Below, one piece after another: positions 43,701 to 53,793 of a stretch of 64,000 bases of DNA. Each line of letters begins with the position of its first letter. Within the stretch, counting starts at the first letter, position 1. Source of the stretch: Alitta virens (Eukaryota > Annelida > Polychaeta > Phyllodocida > Nereididae); assembly GCA_932294295.1 (NCBI GenBank), contig OW028580.1, forward strand, positions 28,218,896-28,282,895, written 5' to 3'. Both the position numbers and the translations under genes were made by a program. Under the pieces are notes generated by a model. That model was not told the DNA's origin and ran no database searches. It saw only the letters and a list, made by a program, of their open reading frames with translations.

Positions 43701-46331
43701 GTGCTATACAACGAGATTATTGGGTTTAATGTATGCAGCCTCTCTGTTACATAAGATTACTACAAACTTGTCAATCGACCATGCTCTTCATGACGTTGGA
43801 CACGAGAATCGCATACTCAACCCTGTGCGCGTGCGCGAGATTGTCATTTTTCTGATTTCTTCAATAATCGTGGGTCACGTGACCTCCTGCCAGCTTGATC
43901 ATATGGCCTATGGGCCTTTGGCTATAATAAAATCCACTAAACCTTTTCAAGTACCAATGAAAACTTAATCAAATAAATAGTCCATTATGTAAACCATTCA
44001 CACTGTACCAAAGATACTGACATTGTAGTTTGTAGGTAAGATGAAATTGTCAAGTTGTAGTATTTTTAGCATGGTTTCAAACATTTGCATTTGTGAGCAA
44101 CAAGTAATCTTCCAATTTTAGTGTCAGTACATCCAGTGCACAGTCCGATATGCTATTAGACTTCCAAGTATAATGATTTTGTGCCTCAGCATACTTTACT
44201 ATGGCAGCAGGCGGATAGTGTTATCAGATCAGGCCAGTACAAAAGGTCATTCGGAGCTCAAGAAATTGAAAAAGCAATTGTGCAACACTTGGCTATTGAT
44301 CAAATAATATTGAAACACTTTATCACCATCACTTTCGAGCTGGGTTTCAATTATTCCTGCATCCAGAATTTGAAATACACTAAACTAAATCCCTGAATAC
44401 AGTTTTTTATTTTCATATGCATTTCAGAGACTATCGGAACAAAACAGCGATTGTAACACAACCTAGCAGGATGGTGGCCTAATGGTTAAGGCATCCGCCG
44501 TTTTCCACATTGACCAGCTCTGCTGACAGTCCTGGGTATGATCTCCGGCCTGGGCACTCTTCATTAGCTACATCCCAACTGGATGGCATTTGGATGAGAT
44601 GTTAACTTGGCAGTCCCTTGTACTCAGTGTCTATGCTGAGACATGTAAAAGATCCCACCCATAGGGTAAATGTGTAACATGGCTGGACTCCTCCTCTCTC
44701 TCATCTCATCAATCAACCCTTGATAGCAGCAAGAACTTGCCTTAGAGGGCTGCATTTTCCATATATATCTATCTATCCATCTTTGAATGTTATTTCCTAC
44801 TTAACAAAAAGGAGGGGCTAATAAAATGGTCAAACTAACCAAAAATGCCTTTTGAATTTTTCTGTCTGTAGATGAGTTCAGCGCATCATTTTGTCTCTCA
44901 TTAAAATCAGATGTAACCAGGGTTGGTAAAAATCATAATTTAAAAAAATAAAATAAAATCATATAAGATTTTTATTTACTTTTTTTTTATCATATCAGAT
45001 TTTTATTTTTAAATAAAAACTTGATTTAAATTTGCCAACCCTGGATGTAACATTACCAGTTTCACAGCGTCAACTTTATAAATATAAAACAATTCCACAT
45101 GAACAACAGATAGATTGCCCAGGGCAAGTATCATAATGTATGTTTTGCACAATTGGAAACTGCAGGACTATAACATTTAGGAATGCTACAAACAACTGCA
45201 ATTTCTGTGTGTTTTGTAGCCTAGAAAATTTGTAATAACTTTTCTAGTCATATGTTGGTTTCCTTTGAGATAGTGCACTGTGCAATACACAACTTTAAAT
45301 TTGACTGAACTTGCTTTTCTTCTTTTGCCCGTATACATTTAATTGAATCATGACATTGGATCCTGACTCTTGAGTAATGACTCTGGGTAATCCAATAAGA
45401 GATTTTAAATTTTTTTGTCTGAGTCCAATTTGCTAACCAAAACTTTTCACCATTTTTCATGGTCTTCCTTTGTGAACTGAAACAGCCCACTGTCCGATGT
45501 CATTGACACCTTTTCTGTTGTATTATAACATGGCTCTGTGCCACTGCATGACTGACATTAAATTGTCTATCTAGAATAATATAAGCACGGGACTCACAAG
45601 TATTTCTCAAATTTTCAAAAGCATGAGCAAGGTTAACTTCATAACTTAAGTGAAGAACTGTTTAAAATAGAGCAGCAAAAAAGGAATGCTTAAAAACTAA
45701 ATTAGTAAATGTCCAATATCACTGACACTAATTAAACTAAAAGCATATCTCCAATTGCCTGGGTTTATTATTTAAACCACCAGAGAACCACATGTTTTTG
45801 CCAGACTGACATTTTTTGACACATCTTCAGCTGAAGTAGAACCAGTGATCTACATATGTTTGCCAGACTGACATTTAATTTTGACACACCTTCAGCTGAA
45901 TTCTTCAACAGTGAAGACTTAAGTAGAACTAGAATAAGTAAAAATACTAAAAATGTACTATATATACGTACATGCACACCTACCATTACGTCTTTCGTAA
46001 TACAAATAAACTGACAATGATGTGGACTGCAATAACACCAATAAAACATCTAAAAGACAACATTTTTTGGCCAAACTGAGACTTTGTTTTGGTCTAGATT
46101 CCACACTTCCGAGTGCACACGTACGCGCACTTGTCAAACTTAATCAACTACCAACCAACTTTCCGCTGCCCATACAGACGCGATAAAATCAAATTAACGA
46201 TATTTATGCCATGCTTTCGGTAGATACGGTTTTTATTTATCTCTCACCATAACGGAATATTTGTCTAGGAGCTCTTAATCCTGTCAGCCAAGCGATTTTT
46301 CAGCTAATCAAAGTTCACATACGGTCGCCAT
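37712..46331 (-). CDS. Nuclear receptor, NR1J/DHR96/DAF-12-like
   Basis: Predicted exons: 46323-46331, 43151-43243, 42712-42810, 42369-42470, 40968-41085, 40122-40540, 37712-38572. Phases fit throughout (about 566 aa). Exons 2-3 give a Ser/Gly-rich, acidic N-terminus ending in PRKKARRAPDDK. Exon 4 is the first zinc finger with P-box CESCKA (CGVCGDKALGCNFDA, CESCKAFFRRNA), exon 5 the second (FDGNCKIDANTRRFCPHCRL). CESCKA marks the DAF-12/NHR-8/DHR96 group rather than CEGCKG receptors. Exon 6 is the hinge with an octapeptide repeat. Exon 7 is the whole ligand-binding domain, ending in an AF-2-like helix (EPIMLEILDL). The TAA stop lies inside AATAAA, so a very short 3' UTR is possible. Expected role: ligand-regulated transcription, probably sterol or xenobiotic. 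Exon 1 (MAT, alternative in-frame ATG at 46353-46355) is the weakest call. Confidence 0.9.
40278..40411 (-). repeat. Coding minisatellite in receptor hinge, 24-bp unit
   Basis: About 5.5 units of 24 bp (GACACTGGTGTCACGTCAGT on the plus strand) encode repeated TPVSMTDV-like octapeptides in exon 6 of the nuclear receptor. The frame is preserved across all units. Confidence 0.92.
44465..44780 (+). repeat. tRNA-derived SINE, near full length
   Basis: The 5' head has an A-box-like TGGCCTAATGG (44475-44485) and a B-box-like GGTATGATCTCC (44535-44546) at tRNA-like spacing. The body runs through GATGAGATGTTAACTTGGC, TCTATGCTGAGACATG and AAAAGATCCCACCCATAG. The tail ends in TATCTATCTATCC-type repeats. 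Fragments of the same family occur at 7150-7262, 19396-19485 and 57525-57680. It lies in an intron of the nuclear receptor. Confidence 0.82.
44918..45043. mobile_element. Small hAT MITE, 126 bp
   Basis: Termini CAGGGTTGGTAAA and TTTGCCAACCCTG are inverted repeats, flanked by the perfect 8-bp duplication GATGTAAC (44910-44917 and 45044-45051). The interior is almost pure A/T and self-complementary (AAAATCATATAAG / TATCATATCAGATTTT). Intronic in the nuclear receptor gene. Confidence 0.92.
45796..45905. repeat. Short direct repeat in the receptor intron
   Basis: TTTGCCAGACTGACATTT... and CTTCAGCTGAA recur about 65 bp apart (from 45796 and 45861). Confidence 0.7.
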
Positions 46332-46355
46332 TTTCTCCCTTCGTATTGTTGACAT

Positions 46356-48078
46356 TCAGCCAAGTCACATGACCCTCATGTGATCGAAGATGAATCATTT
46401 TGCGACATCTTTGGTCAGCTGATGCTGACAGTGTGTAGGCCTGTTTGGGCCTAAAAGCTGCTTTAAGTCGTACATAACCTCGGCATTTGATTTTGAAATA
46501 AAAAATATTATAAATAGAGTAAAGATTAGTTAAGTAAACCCAAATGGAGCCATACTTTCCTTTAGATACAAATACTTAATGAAAGTATTCATGGATTGAA
46601 CTAAATTAGATCAACAGGGGGGGGGGGGGGGCAAAAGCATGACTGTAGACTATATATAGATGTCGATGTCAGTAATTTTTAACCCTCAGCAAATAAAAAA
46701 TAAAGTTCGAAAAGGTGTTATCATCAATGTCCGGGCGTTACACTTTCACGTTGGAATTGACAGCACCAATGGCATAATCTATAGCTAGGCCTATGTTGGC
46801 TATGTTTTTAAATGAAAAAATAAAATATTATTCAGTTTCCGGAGCAGAACTCTTACACTACTGCACCTATACAACATTTATAATATGATAATGCAATGTG
46901 CATGAGAGGCCGCAGGTGTGATTTAAATTGTACTTTGCCATTTTCATGCATATATGGGTAATATCACGTAGATCTACTTAATTGAAAAATCAATCTTTCT
47001 TGGAAAGGTGCAATTCACTTGAATTGACACCGACAAATTCAAGGCATTGAACTACAATAAATTAGTTGCAATTCCTCTTGAAATTATGTATAATTTTTAA
47101 TGTATGGAGTTTTATCCTTTATATTTTACATGCAGTATTCAGCCATTTGGTTGTGAAAAAAAAAAACCAAAAAAAACACCTTTTAGTAGGGGAAAGGCTT
47201 GATTTAGCACACCAAATTTCAAGAATTACTGCAATTTATGGGCAAATTTGTTCTTAACACAATATTGTGTTATCAATATCTGATATACTGAAAATTGTAA
47301 ACGCAAAATGTGGTTTGGAACTACTCAAGCTCATTGCTCTTGTTGCTTAAATTATATTAAATGTGTTGCTGAATTGTGGATTAATATAAACTTTTAAGAC
47401 ATTGTTTACATATGGGCTATTAGCTCTTGGTATAATACACAATTATACAATGGTTTAAATGCATACAATTTAGTGGACGCCCAAGCCTTATCATCTCATC
47501 ATTATGTCTGCCTCTAACAGCTGGCCATATAAACTGAGTAAGCTTCAGACTCAGCAGCATTGGGACATTGAAAAAAGAAGATGCACAGTTATAAATACAC
47601 AAAACGTAATTTCAAAGCGACAGTTTTAGCTGAAAACTGCATCTTTCTATCATTTTTAGAAGTGGAGTTCTGCAAGTTCCCACTTTTTGACTGAACTGAT
47701 ATATTTCAGGTAAATCTCTGATGATTATTATTAATAATTATAAGAAATGAAGGTGATAAGTCAAGTCAAGTGCATTTCCTGCAAAAGTTATGTGCAGACA
47801 TTGTTTACGTCTGGCCCATTATTTTTTGTTAAAATGTGTATTGTTTCTACTTTTTTGGTTACATTGTAGACTTGTGACAAAATAAAGTTACACTATCTGT
47901 CAGTCATTGACATTTTAGCCAATCAAATTAAATTAAATCTGCAGGGCCCTTCCCACTCAACAGATTGGCCAATGAGCTTATTAAATAGAGGCATTGTGAC
48001 GTCATCAATACAAGTTTGTTGTGACGTTTTGGCCTATTTTTCTCGTGCCGAATGACTGCGCAATGATTTCTAACGTTC
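46356..48078. other. Upstream of the nuclear receptor; dispersed repeats
   Basis: Probable receptor promoter next to 46323 (CpGs at 46100-46200 and 46320-46390). A G15 run lies at 46617-46631. A segment at about 46840-46940 (AGCAGAACTCTTA, ATGCAATGTGCATGAGAG, CCGCAGG) recurs at about 48330-48415. No further gene seen. Confidence 0.4.
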
Positions 48079-48205
48079 ATTAATTAGGACAACATAGTTC
48101 CGATCCGGTCATTTGAGAATAGTACGCCAGTAGATTTTGTTTTTGGTCAATCTCTAAACATAAAAGCCCTACGGGCGGCCCCTATGGGGCCGCTCCTGCG
48201 GCCTA
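48079..48205 (+). repeat. Direct repeat copy 1 with GC-rich hairpin
   Basis: 127 bp, about 93% like 48964-49089. It ends with a perfect 8-bp stem GCGGCCCC-TAT-GGGGCCGC at 48175-48193 followed by TCCTGCGGCCTA. The hairpin is strikingly GC-rich for this region. Confidence 0.85.
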
Positions 48206-48963
48206 ATATGTCTAAAATAGTTCTCATGGCCGTAGACCTAAATAGAATTTCAAAATTAGGGCAAAATAGATTATTTTTTCAACCTCCATACAAAAGACAG
48301 TATTTACTTATTACTGATAACATGAGAATCCGCAGCAGAACTCTTAATTCACTTATCCTAACATCATTTGATATACTAATATGAATATGCAATGTGCATG
48401 AGAGACCGCAGGAGTTGTAGAATTAGTACTAAAATGATACTTTGAAGTTTGATGCCATTTTCAAGTAATAACAACCATAATCGCGATCGTTCCGGTTGAG
48501 CGAACACATCGTTTTTTGTTCGCCAGTGGTGCGGCCAAAGCCATTTTCTGTGACGTCATAAATAAAAGTTTTAATTGTGACGTTTCTAAAGGCCTTTTTT
48601 GTAAGCGCGCATCATGACGGCGTATTGATTTAAAACCTAAGCGCCACGGCAAATCACAGAGTTTGTTAAAGCTCGTTGCCTAGCAAATGGCCTAGTAATT
48701 AAATAAGCTCTGCTCTGATTGGTCGAACGTTCATTTAGTTGGCTAGCTTTGTGGAATATCACGGCAGTGGACATCCCTAACATGGAACATTCAAAACCAT
48801 ACTTCTACTGCTTGTCCAGTCTTGAATCACATAGAAATGATCATTAATAGTGTTTTAATGTGAGTTAATTCAATTTGTCTGCTAGATCTTAAGTTAAGAG
48901 CTGTTAAGAACGATTTTTGTGTAAGTAGGTCATTATTATTTTGTGCGCATCATGGCCGCGCAG

Positions 48964-49089
48964 ATTAATTAGGACAACATAGTTCGATCCGGTCATCTGA
49001 GAATAGCATGACAGTAGATTTTGTTTTTGGCCAATCTCTAGTCATAAAAGCCCTACGGGCGGCCCCTACGGGGCCGCTCCTGCGGCCTA
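48964..49089 (+). repeat. Direct repeat copy 2 with GC-rich hairpin
   Basis: Second copy of 48079-48205. The stem GCGGCCCC-TAC-GGGGCCGC at 49059-49077 is perfect and only its loop base differs. Identity stops abruptly at CCTA in both copies, which suggests an element end. Confidence 0.85.
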
Positions 49090-49119
49090 TTACTCTATAT
49101 ATAGCTTAATTAGATATTT

Positions 49120-49122
<3 letters not shown>

Positions 49123-49157
<35 letters not shown>
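49123..49157. repeat. (TA)n microsatellite
   Basis: Uninterrupted TA dinucleotides. Confidence 0.95.
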
Positions 49158-49159
<2 letters not shown>

Positions 49160-49569
49160 TCTTCTTTTTTCATAATAATGGAAAATCTAGAAAAATATAA
49201 ATTGTGTGCAATGACAGCTGTAAATGTTGCACAATTCAACAGTTTTTGTTTATAGGCCTAATTAGCAATTTCATAATAATTAGTTGCATAATGATCTATA
49301 TTACTTTCACTTGACTCCAATACGTTTTTATTGTTTTCTTCATATACACCTGTAAAGTGTTCAGTTATAAATACTAATTTAAATGCCATAGATTTAATGC
49401 AAATCAGCAACCGAACAATTCAGTAACTGTTGAAGGGAATATGGCAATTGATAATATATAGTTCTTTCAATTGCCAAATGAATATAAACTGCAAGCAAAA
49501 AATATTTTGACTTATAAAGGCATTAAAATGGGTGTTTTGAGTACCATTTCATACAAAATAAACCTTTAA

Positions 49570-50886
49570 AGGGGAACTAAAGGAAGTTTGCATGTTAAGC
49601 TTAAATGATCAATTAGATGTAAAAGAATATATTGCAGTGAAAAAGTATGTCTAGAAATCAAGTTTAGTGTGGTTTTAGGCCAGTTAAAAGTGCAATTTAC
49701 ACCAACCACCAACATGTAGGTGGCCGCCATTATTGCACACGGCACCAAGGCTAGTGACGTCACTTATGTCCTACTGAATGTATGAATACAGCTAGGCTAC
49801 TAATAGCTTGCAATCGGTTTCTTAATTTCATTGCAATTAAAGAAAAAACAGAATAGATTGCACACCAGGTGTTAATTATACTTCTTTAATGCCAATTAAT
49901 AACTGGGATTAATTACTGATTGCAGTGAAGTCCTGGGCAAATATTATGCTTCCATTGTCTGAATGCCTAAAGAATAATATAAACACAATATTTTTTTCCC
50001 AATAACGGATGCTTAAAAATAAAAAGCTGTGTAGGGTATTAAAGTAATGCAGTACAATACCATGAGGTATTATAAACTATTCACACAATATTTTGATTTT
50101 AAACAAATGTAGTTAAATTGTATTGTCTACTTTAAAAAAAAATTTTCCTGGATGGTTAGATAGATAAATAGTCATACATTACTCCATTACTGAAAAATAG
50201 CAGGTATGATTCACTTCAATTTTTAATGGCCTAAAATCTATAATATTTAACATGATAATTATGTAAAGCTATGGACTGATGAGTATTTTATACGAAATTA
50301 CTTACACACAGTTATTTGCTTTTATGATTTTATATAAACTGTTTTATGATTTTTTCCTTTTTTTCCATTTGAGTTTATATATAAATATAGGCCCCCTATC
50401 TATATACTTTATATATTCATAGTACTCAGTTATCCAAGCATTCAATAGTTGTATTACAAAGTCAATTGACTTCAATCAATATTTCTCAGCATGAGATCAA
50501 GGTGAAAGGGCCGTAATTTTTTTTAATTAATTGTCCATGCATAAATGAGTTACTTATGTACATTGTCTCAAATTGTTCAATGGCAATTTACTTGACACTT
50601 GGTGATAACCAGTGACATGTTCTCAACAAATTAAGAGCTCAAGTGCAATTAACACCTGTTTCTGAAACTCTCAGTTCTCACCAGTACAACAGTGACGTAT
50701 TTCCGGCTGGTGCAAAACACCCGGGATAGTCCAAAATGGCGGCCTCCGTGGTTCACAACACAGAGCTAATAAATGCAGGATATTTCATTAGCAGTGCATA
50801 TATACAAGTTATGAATAGCGTGGATGTGTTTTAATGGACCCAAGCTAATATCTGAGAGATAAAGTGCTGAAGGTGTTAGTACCCCT
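49570..50886. mobile_element. TTAA-flanked DNA element (piggyBac/Kolobok-like)
   Basis: Left end AGGGGAACTAAAGG; right end reverse complemented AGGGGTACTAACACC. TTAA lies directly outside both (49566-49569, 50887-50890). TTAA duplications are typical of piggyBac and Kolobok. The 1317-bp interior has no transposase. Both subterminal regions carry inverted GGCCGCCAT (YY1-like) words and a TGACGT word. Confidence 0.8.
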
Positions 50887-50890
50887 TTAA

Positions 50891-51253
50891 GATGTGTATT
50901 TATTTGTATTTAGACTTCATTTTTTAAATACAAGTAAATACAAACCTTAAAGGTTCATTTTGTATGAAATTATACCCTCTTTATGTGGCATAACATTGTT
51001 GCTGAATTTCATATATATATTCCTTAGGATCATTGCCATAGCCCATATATGACTATTTTGGACGTATAAATGATAATCTTAGTCACAGATTAGTTAAGGA
51101 AACATGCTATTGTGCTGATAATTCTAGCGAACTGAATACTCCTTATTGTAAATAAAATCTTTGAAACAGAACAATTAAACGGCAGGAAAATGATAGACAA
51201 AACTTTTTATGCTCACCTGGCTTTACTCTGAACAGAATGGATTACTGTTAATA
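50891..51253. other. Intergenic, nothing recognised
   Basis: AT-rich, no signal. Confidence 0.35.
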
Positions 51254-51632
51254 CAGGGTTCCTGCAGGTTTACCTTAATAAGAAGTAAGATATTTGTAAG
51301 ACATTATAATATCATGCGCTTATGAAAAATAAGACCACTAATACAGTAATATACACCAATATTTTTAATTTCATTGTCCAAAAAACAATCAGGGTATTGG
51401 CTATTAATAAAATAAACACAGTTCTTGTGTATTTAAAGAAAGTTCATAATTTCTATTCATTCTTATTTACCAAATCGTCTGAATATTACAATATGGATGT
51501 TAATATCCAAGTATATTTGCATCAAAACAAGACAATGTAAGACTTAGTGGACAAAAATAAGACTTCATACGGGCCTTACTTTTAAATAAAGTAAGACTTT
51601 ATCAGACTTTGTAATAACCCACGAGAACACTG
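51254..51632. mobile_element. Degraded hAT-like MITE with TAAGACTT repeats
   Basis: Left end CAGGGTTCCTGCAGGTTTA; right end reverse complemented CAGTGTTCTCGTGGGTTAT. Internal words AATAAGAC/TAAGACTT recur on both sides. The flanking 8-mers match only partly (TGTTAATA vs TATTATTT), so the insertion is old or the ends are imprecise. Confidence 0.5.
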
Positions 51633-52281
51633 TATTATTTCACACTTAACAGAATATAATAAACAAATGAAGAAATTCAAGAGTTAAAAAAATAGGACAT
51701 CTTGGACTCTAATTAGCATTGCGTAACAGGCTATGTTGGCAAAGTAGCAATTGTTTTGGGTCATCGCACACACTATATAAACACTCAAGAAATAATATTT
51801 TTTCAAAATTTGTAAACATAGCCAAGATAAGTCAGTGTGGCTATCACAAGGCACCACTAGGCCATATAGAGTGTTACTGTATAAAATTTCATAATGGTAA
51901 GTGTATTAGTGTTAGAGTTCAGCTCTAGAAATGAAAGTGTGTGTTAGAGTTCTGCTCTGGAAATGAAAGTAACGCCCGCCCTCCTGCCTGTTGGACAAAC
52001 ATTTACAATTTTAATGATGCCTGTATGCTTGTGGGATTCGCTGAGGGTTTAGCTGCAGCCTATGTTATAATAGGCTGATAGACATTAGGGGGGGGGGGGG
52101 GGGGGTGGCTGGATCCGCCAGTGAATTAGCTTATAATTAGGCCTGTAGGTTAAGCCATGCAGTTCCTTCTCCCAAAACGAGCCAAAACGAACTAAACGAA
52201 ACAAGCCAAAACGAATCAAAATAAGATGCTAAGAAACCAACAGAAGAAGAAAACAAAGAGAACACCGAACAAGACGAGAAG

Positions 52282-53762
52282 ATGAGCACGAGCGATAATG
52301 AGGAAGACGTCATAGACAAAGTCGATGAAAAAGCCCTACTTGATCTAAGTTCAGAAAGTATGCAGACAATTACGAAACATCTAGAACATCTAACCACAGA
52401 CGAAGAAAAAGAGATGGAGGAAAACTGTAGACGATCAACAAGAACGAAAGAACATAAGAACTACCTAGAAATGGCAAGTGGCAAACAATCAACACAACAA
52501 GCATGAAATCAGAAAACTAAATGAAAACCTAAGGGAGGCGAAAGACAAGGAAGACCAGCTCAGAAAACACATCAACGAAATACAAAACCAGAAAGAATGG
52601 AAAGACAAGTATGAAAGATTGAAGACCAGACACAGATCAGAAAGAGAGGAATATGAAAAACAACTGAATGAAGCGACAAGACAAATGAAAGAAAACCCAG
52701 CAGAAATAGAAAGCCTTACACAAGCAAACGACGAGTACAAAGAATACATAAAATGAAAGAAAGAAACATGCTACAAGACATAAGGAAAACTACGCTGAAA
52801 GAAAAAATAACACAGAAACGGCACAAAGAAGAAGAAAGAGATAATGAAAAAGAAGAATGTCCACAAAGACCAAGCTTGTAATCATGATGATAGGAGCCAA
52901 GGATATTAACGAGGAAAGAAAGGCAAAGATACAGCTAAACAACTCTCAAACTTAGCAAAACAACTAGGAAGAGATTCGCTTACCCAAATAAGAATAGCCG
53001 AACTACCACCAACCAAAACGACAGAAAACATTAGAGCAGAGATCAACGAATTTAACAACCACATTAGACAGAACCAAAGATACCACTTCAAGATAGACAG
53101 AGTAAGACGAATCAAGGAGTCTGAAGCACTTGAAGAAAACGAAACCAGCCTAACCGATATAGGAGCAGAAAGAATAGCAAAGGACATAGACGAACAAGGA
53201 ATGCCCAACTACAAAGCCGTCAGAAATAAGAAATCAATAACAAAGATACCGAGACAAGCAATAGCCAGAATAATAGGGAGAGATGGACGTAACAGACAAG
53301 ACATAGAAGAAACATACAGAGTTCAAATGATTATCAGAGACGACTACTTGTGATTAAAGGACAAGAAGAGACGATCAAGAAGGCCAAAGAGGAAATCTGT
53401 TACCAAATACAACTACAGCAACAAGAAAACGAAAGACGAGAAAAAATGGAACTTAGATACAGAGAGAGCAGCCCTAGACAATAGAAAGGTAAATACAAAA
53501 CAAACATAGTAACTAAGAAGTTAAGCAATAATGAATTATGAATAATCAATATCAAAATGTTTCGATTCCAGAAAACAAGCCAAGAACTGACCAAAATGAT
53601 GAAGACAACCCAAATGAAGAACAAGTAATAAACAGAACACGAAACTATGAACACGAAACTAATCATGAAGAAAACACGGGAACTCAAAGACCAGTAAGCA
53701 ATGACCAGATACTACCAAGAAAATACAGAAGAAGAGAATATGTAGCAGAAAAAAAGAGGTAA
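52282..53762 (+). pseudogene. LINE ORF1 with coiled coil, SGNH-like and KH-like segments
   Basis: Read across frames. An acidic Met-start piece (52282-52506) and a charged coiled-coil-like piece (52478-52756, many Glu/Lys/Arg heptads) come first. Next is LVIMMIGAKDI at about 52879, resembling the GxND block of SGNH hydrolases, and LTDIGAERIAKDI near 53150, resembling their final D-x-x-H block. The Asn of GxND is Lys and the terminal His is absent, so it should not be catalytic; the first GDS block is not seen. A KH-like unit follows at about 53206-53420: IPRQAIARIIGRDGRN with the GxxG loop GRDG at 53276-53287, then an Ile-rich strand, a frameshift near 53352 and EETIKKAKEEI. A Gln-rich tail follows. 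Esterase-type ORF1 proteins are known from some LINEs; the KH assignment is my inference. Confidence 0.65.
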
Positions 53763-53793
53763 AATAAAGACTAGAAGAAGTTAAAAAAAAGGT

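Noticed and set aside
52137..52749. Ser/Leu-rich minus-strand frames over the A-rich LINE
   Set aside because: Antisense shadows of Lys/Glu-rich ORF1 coding sequence.
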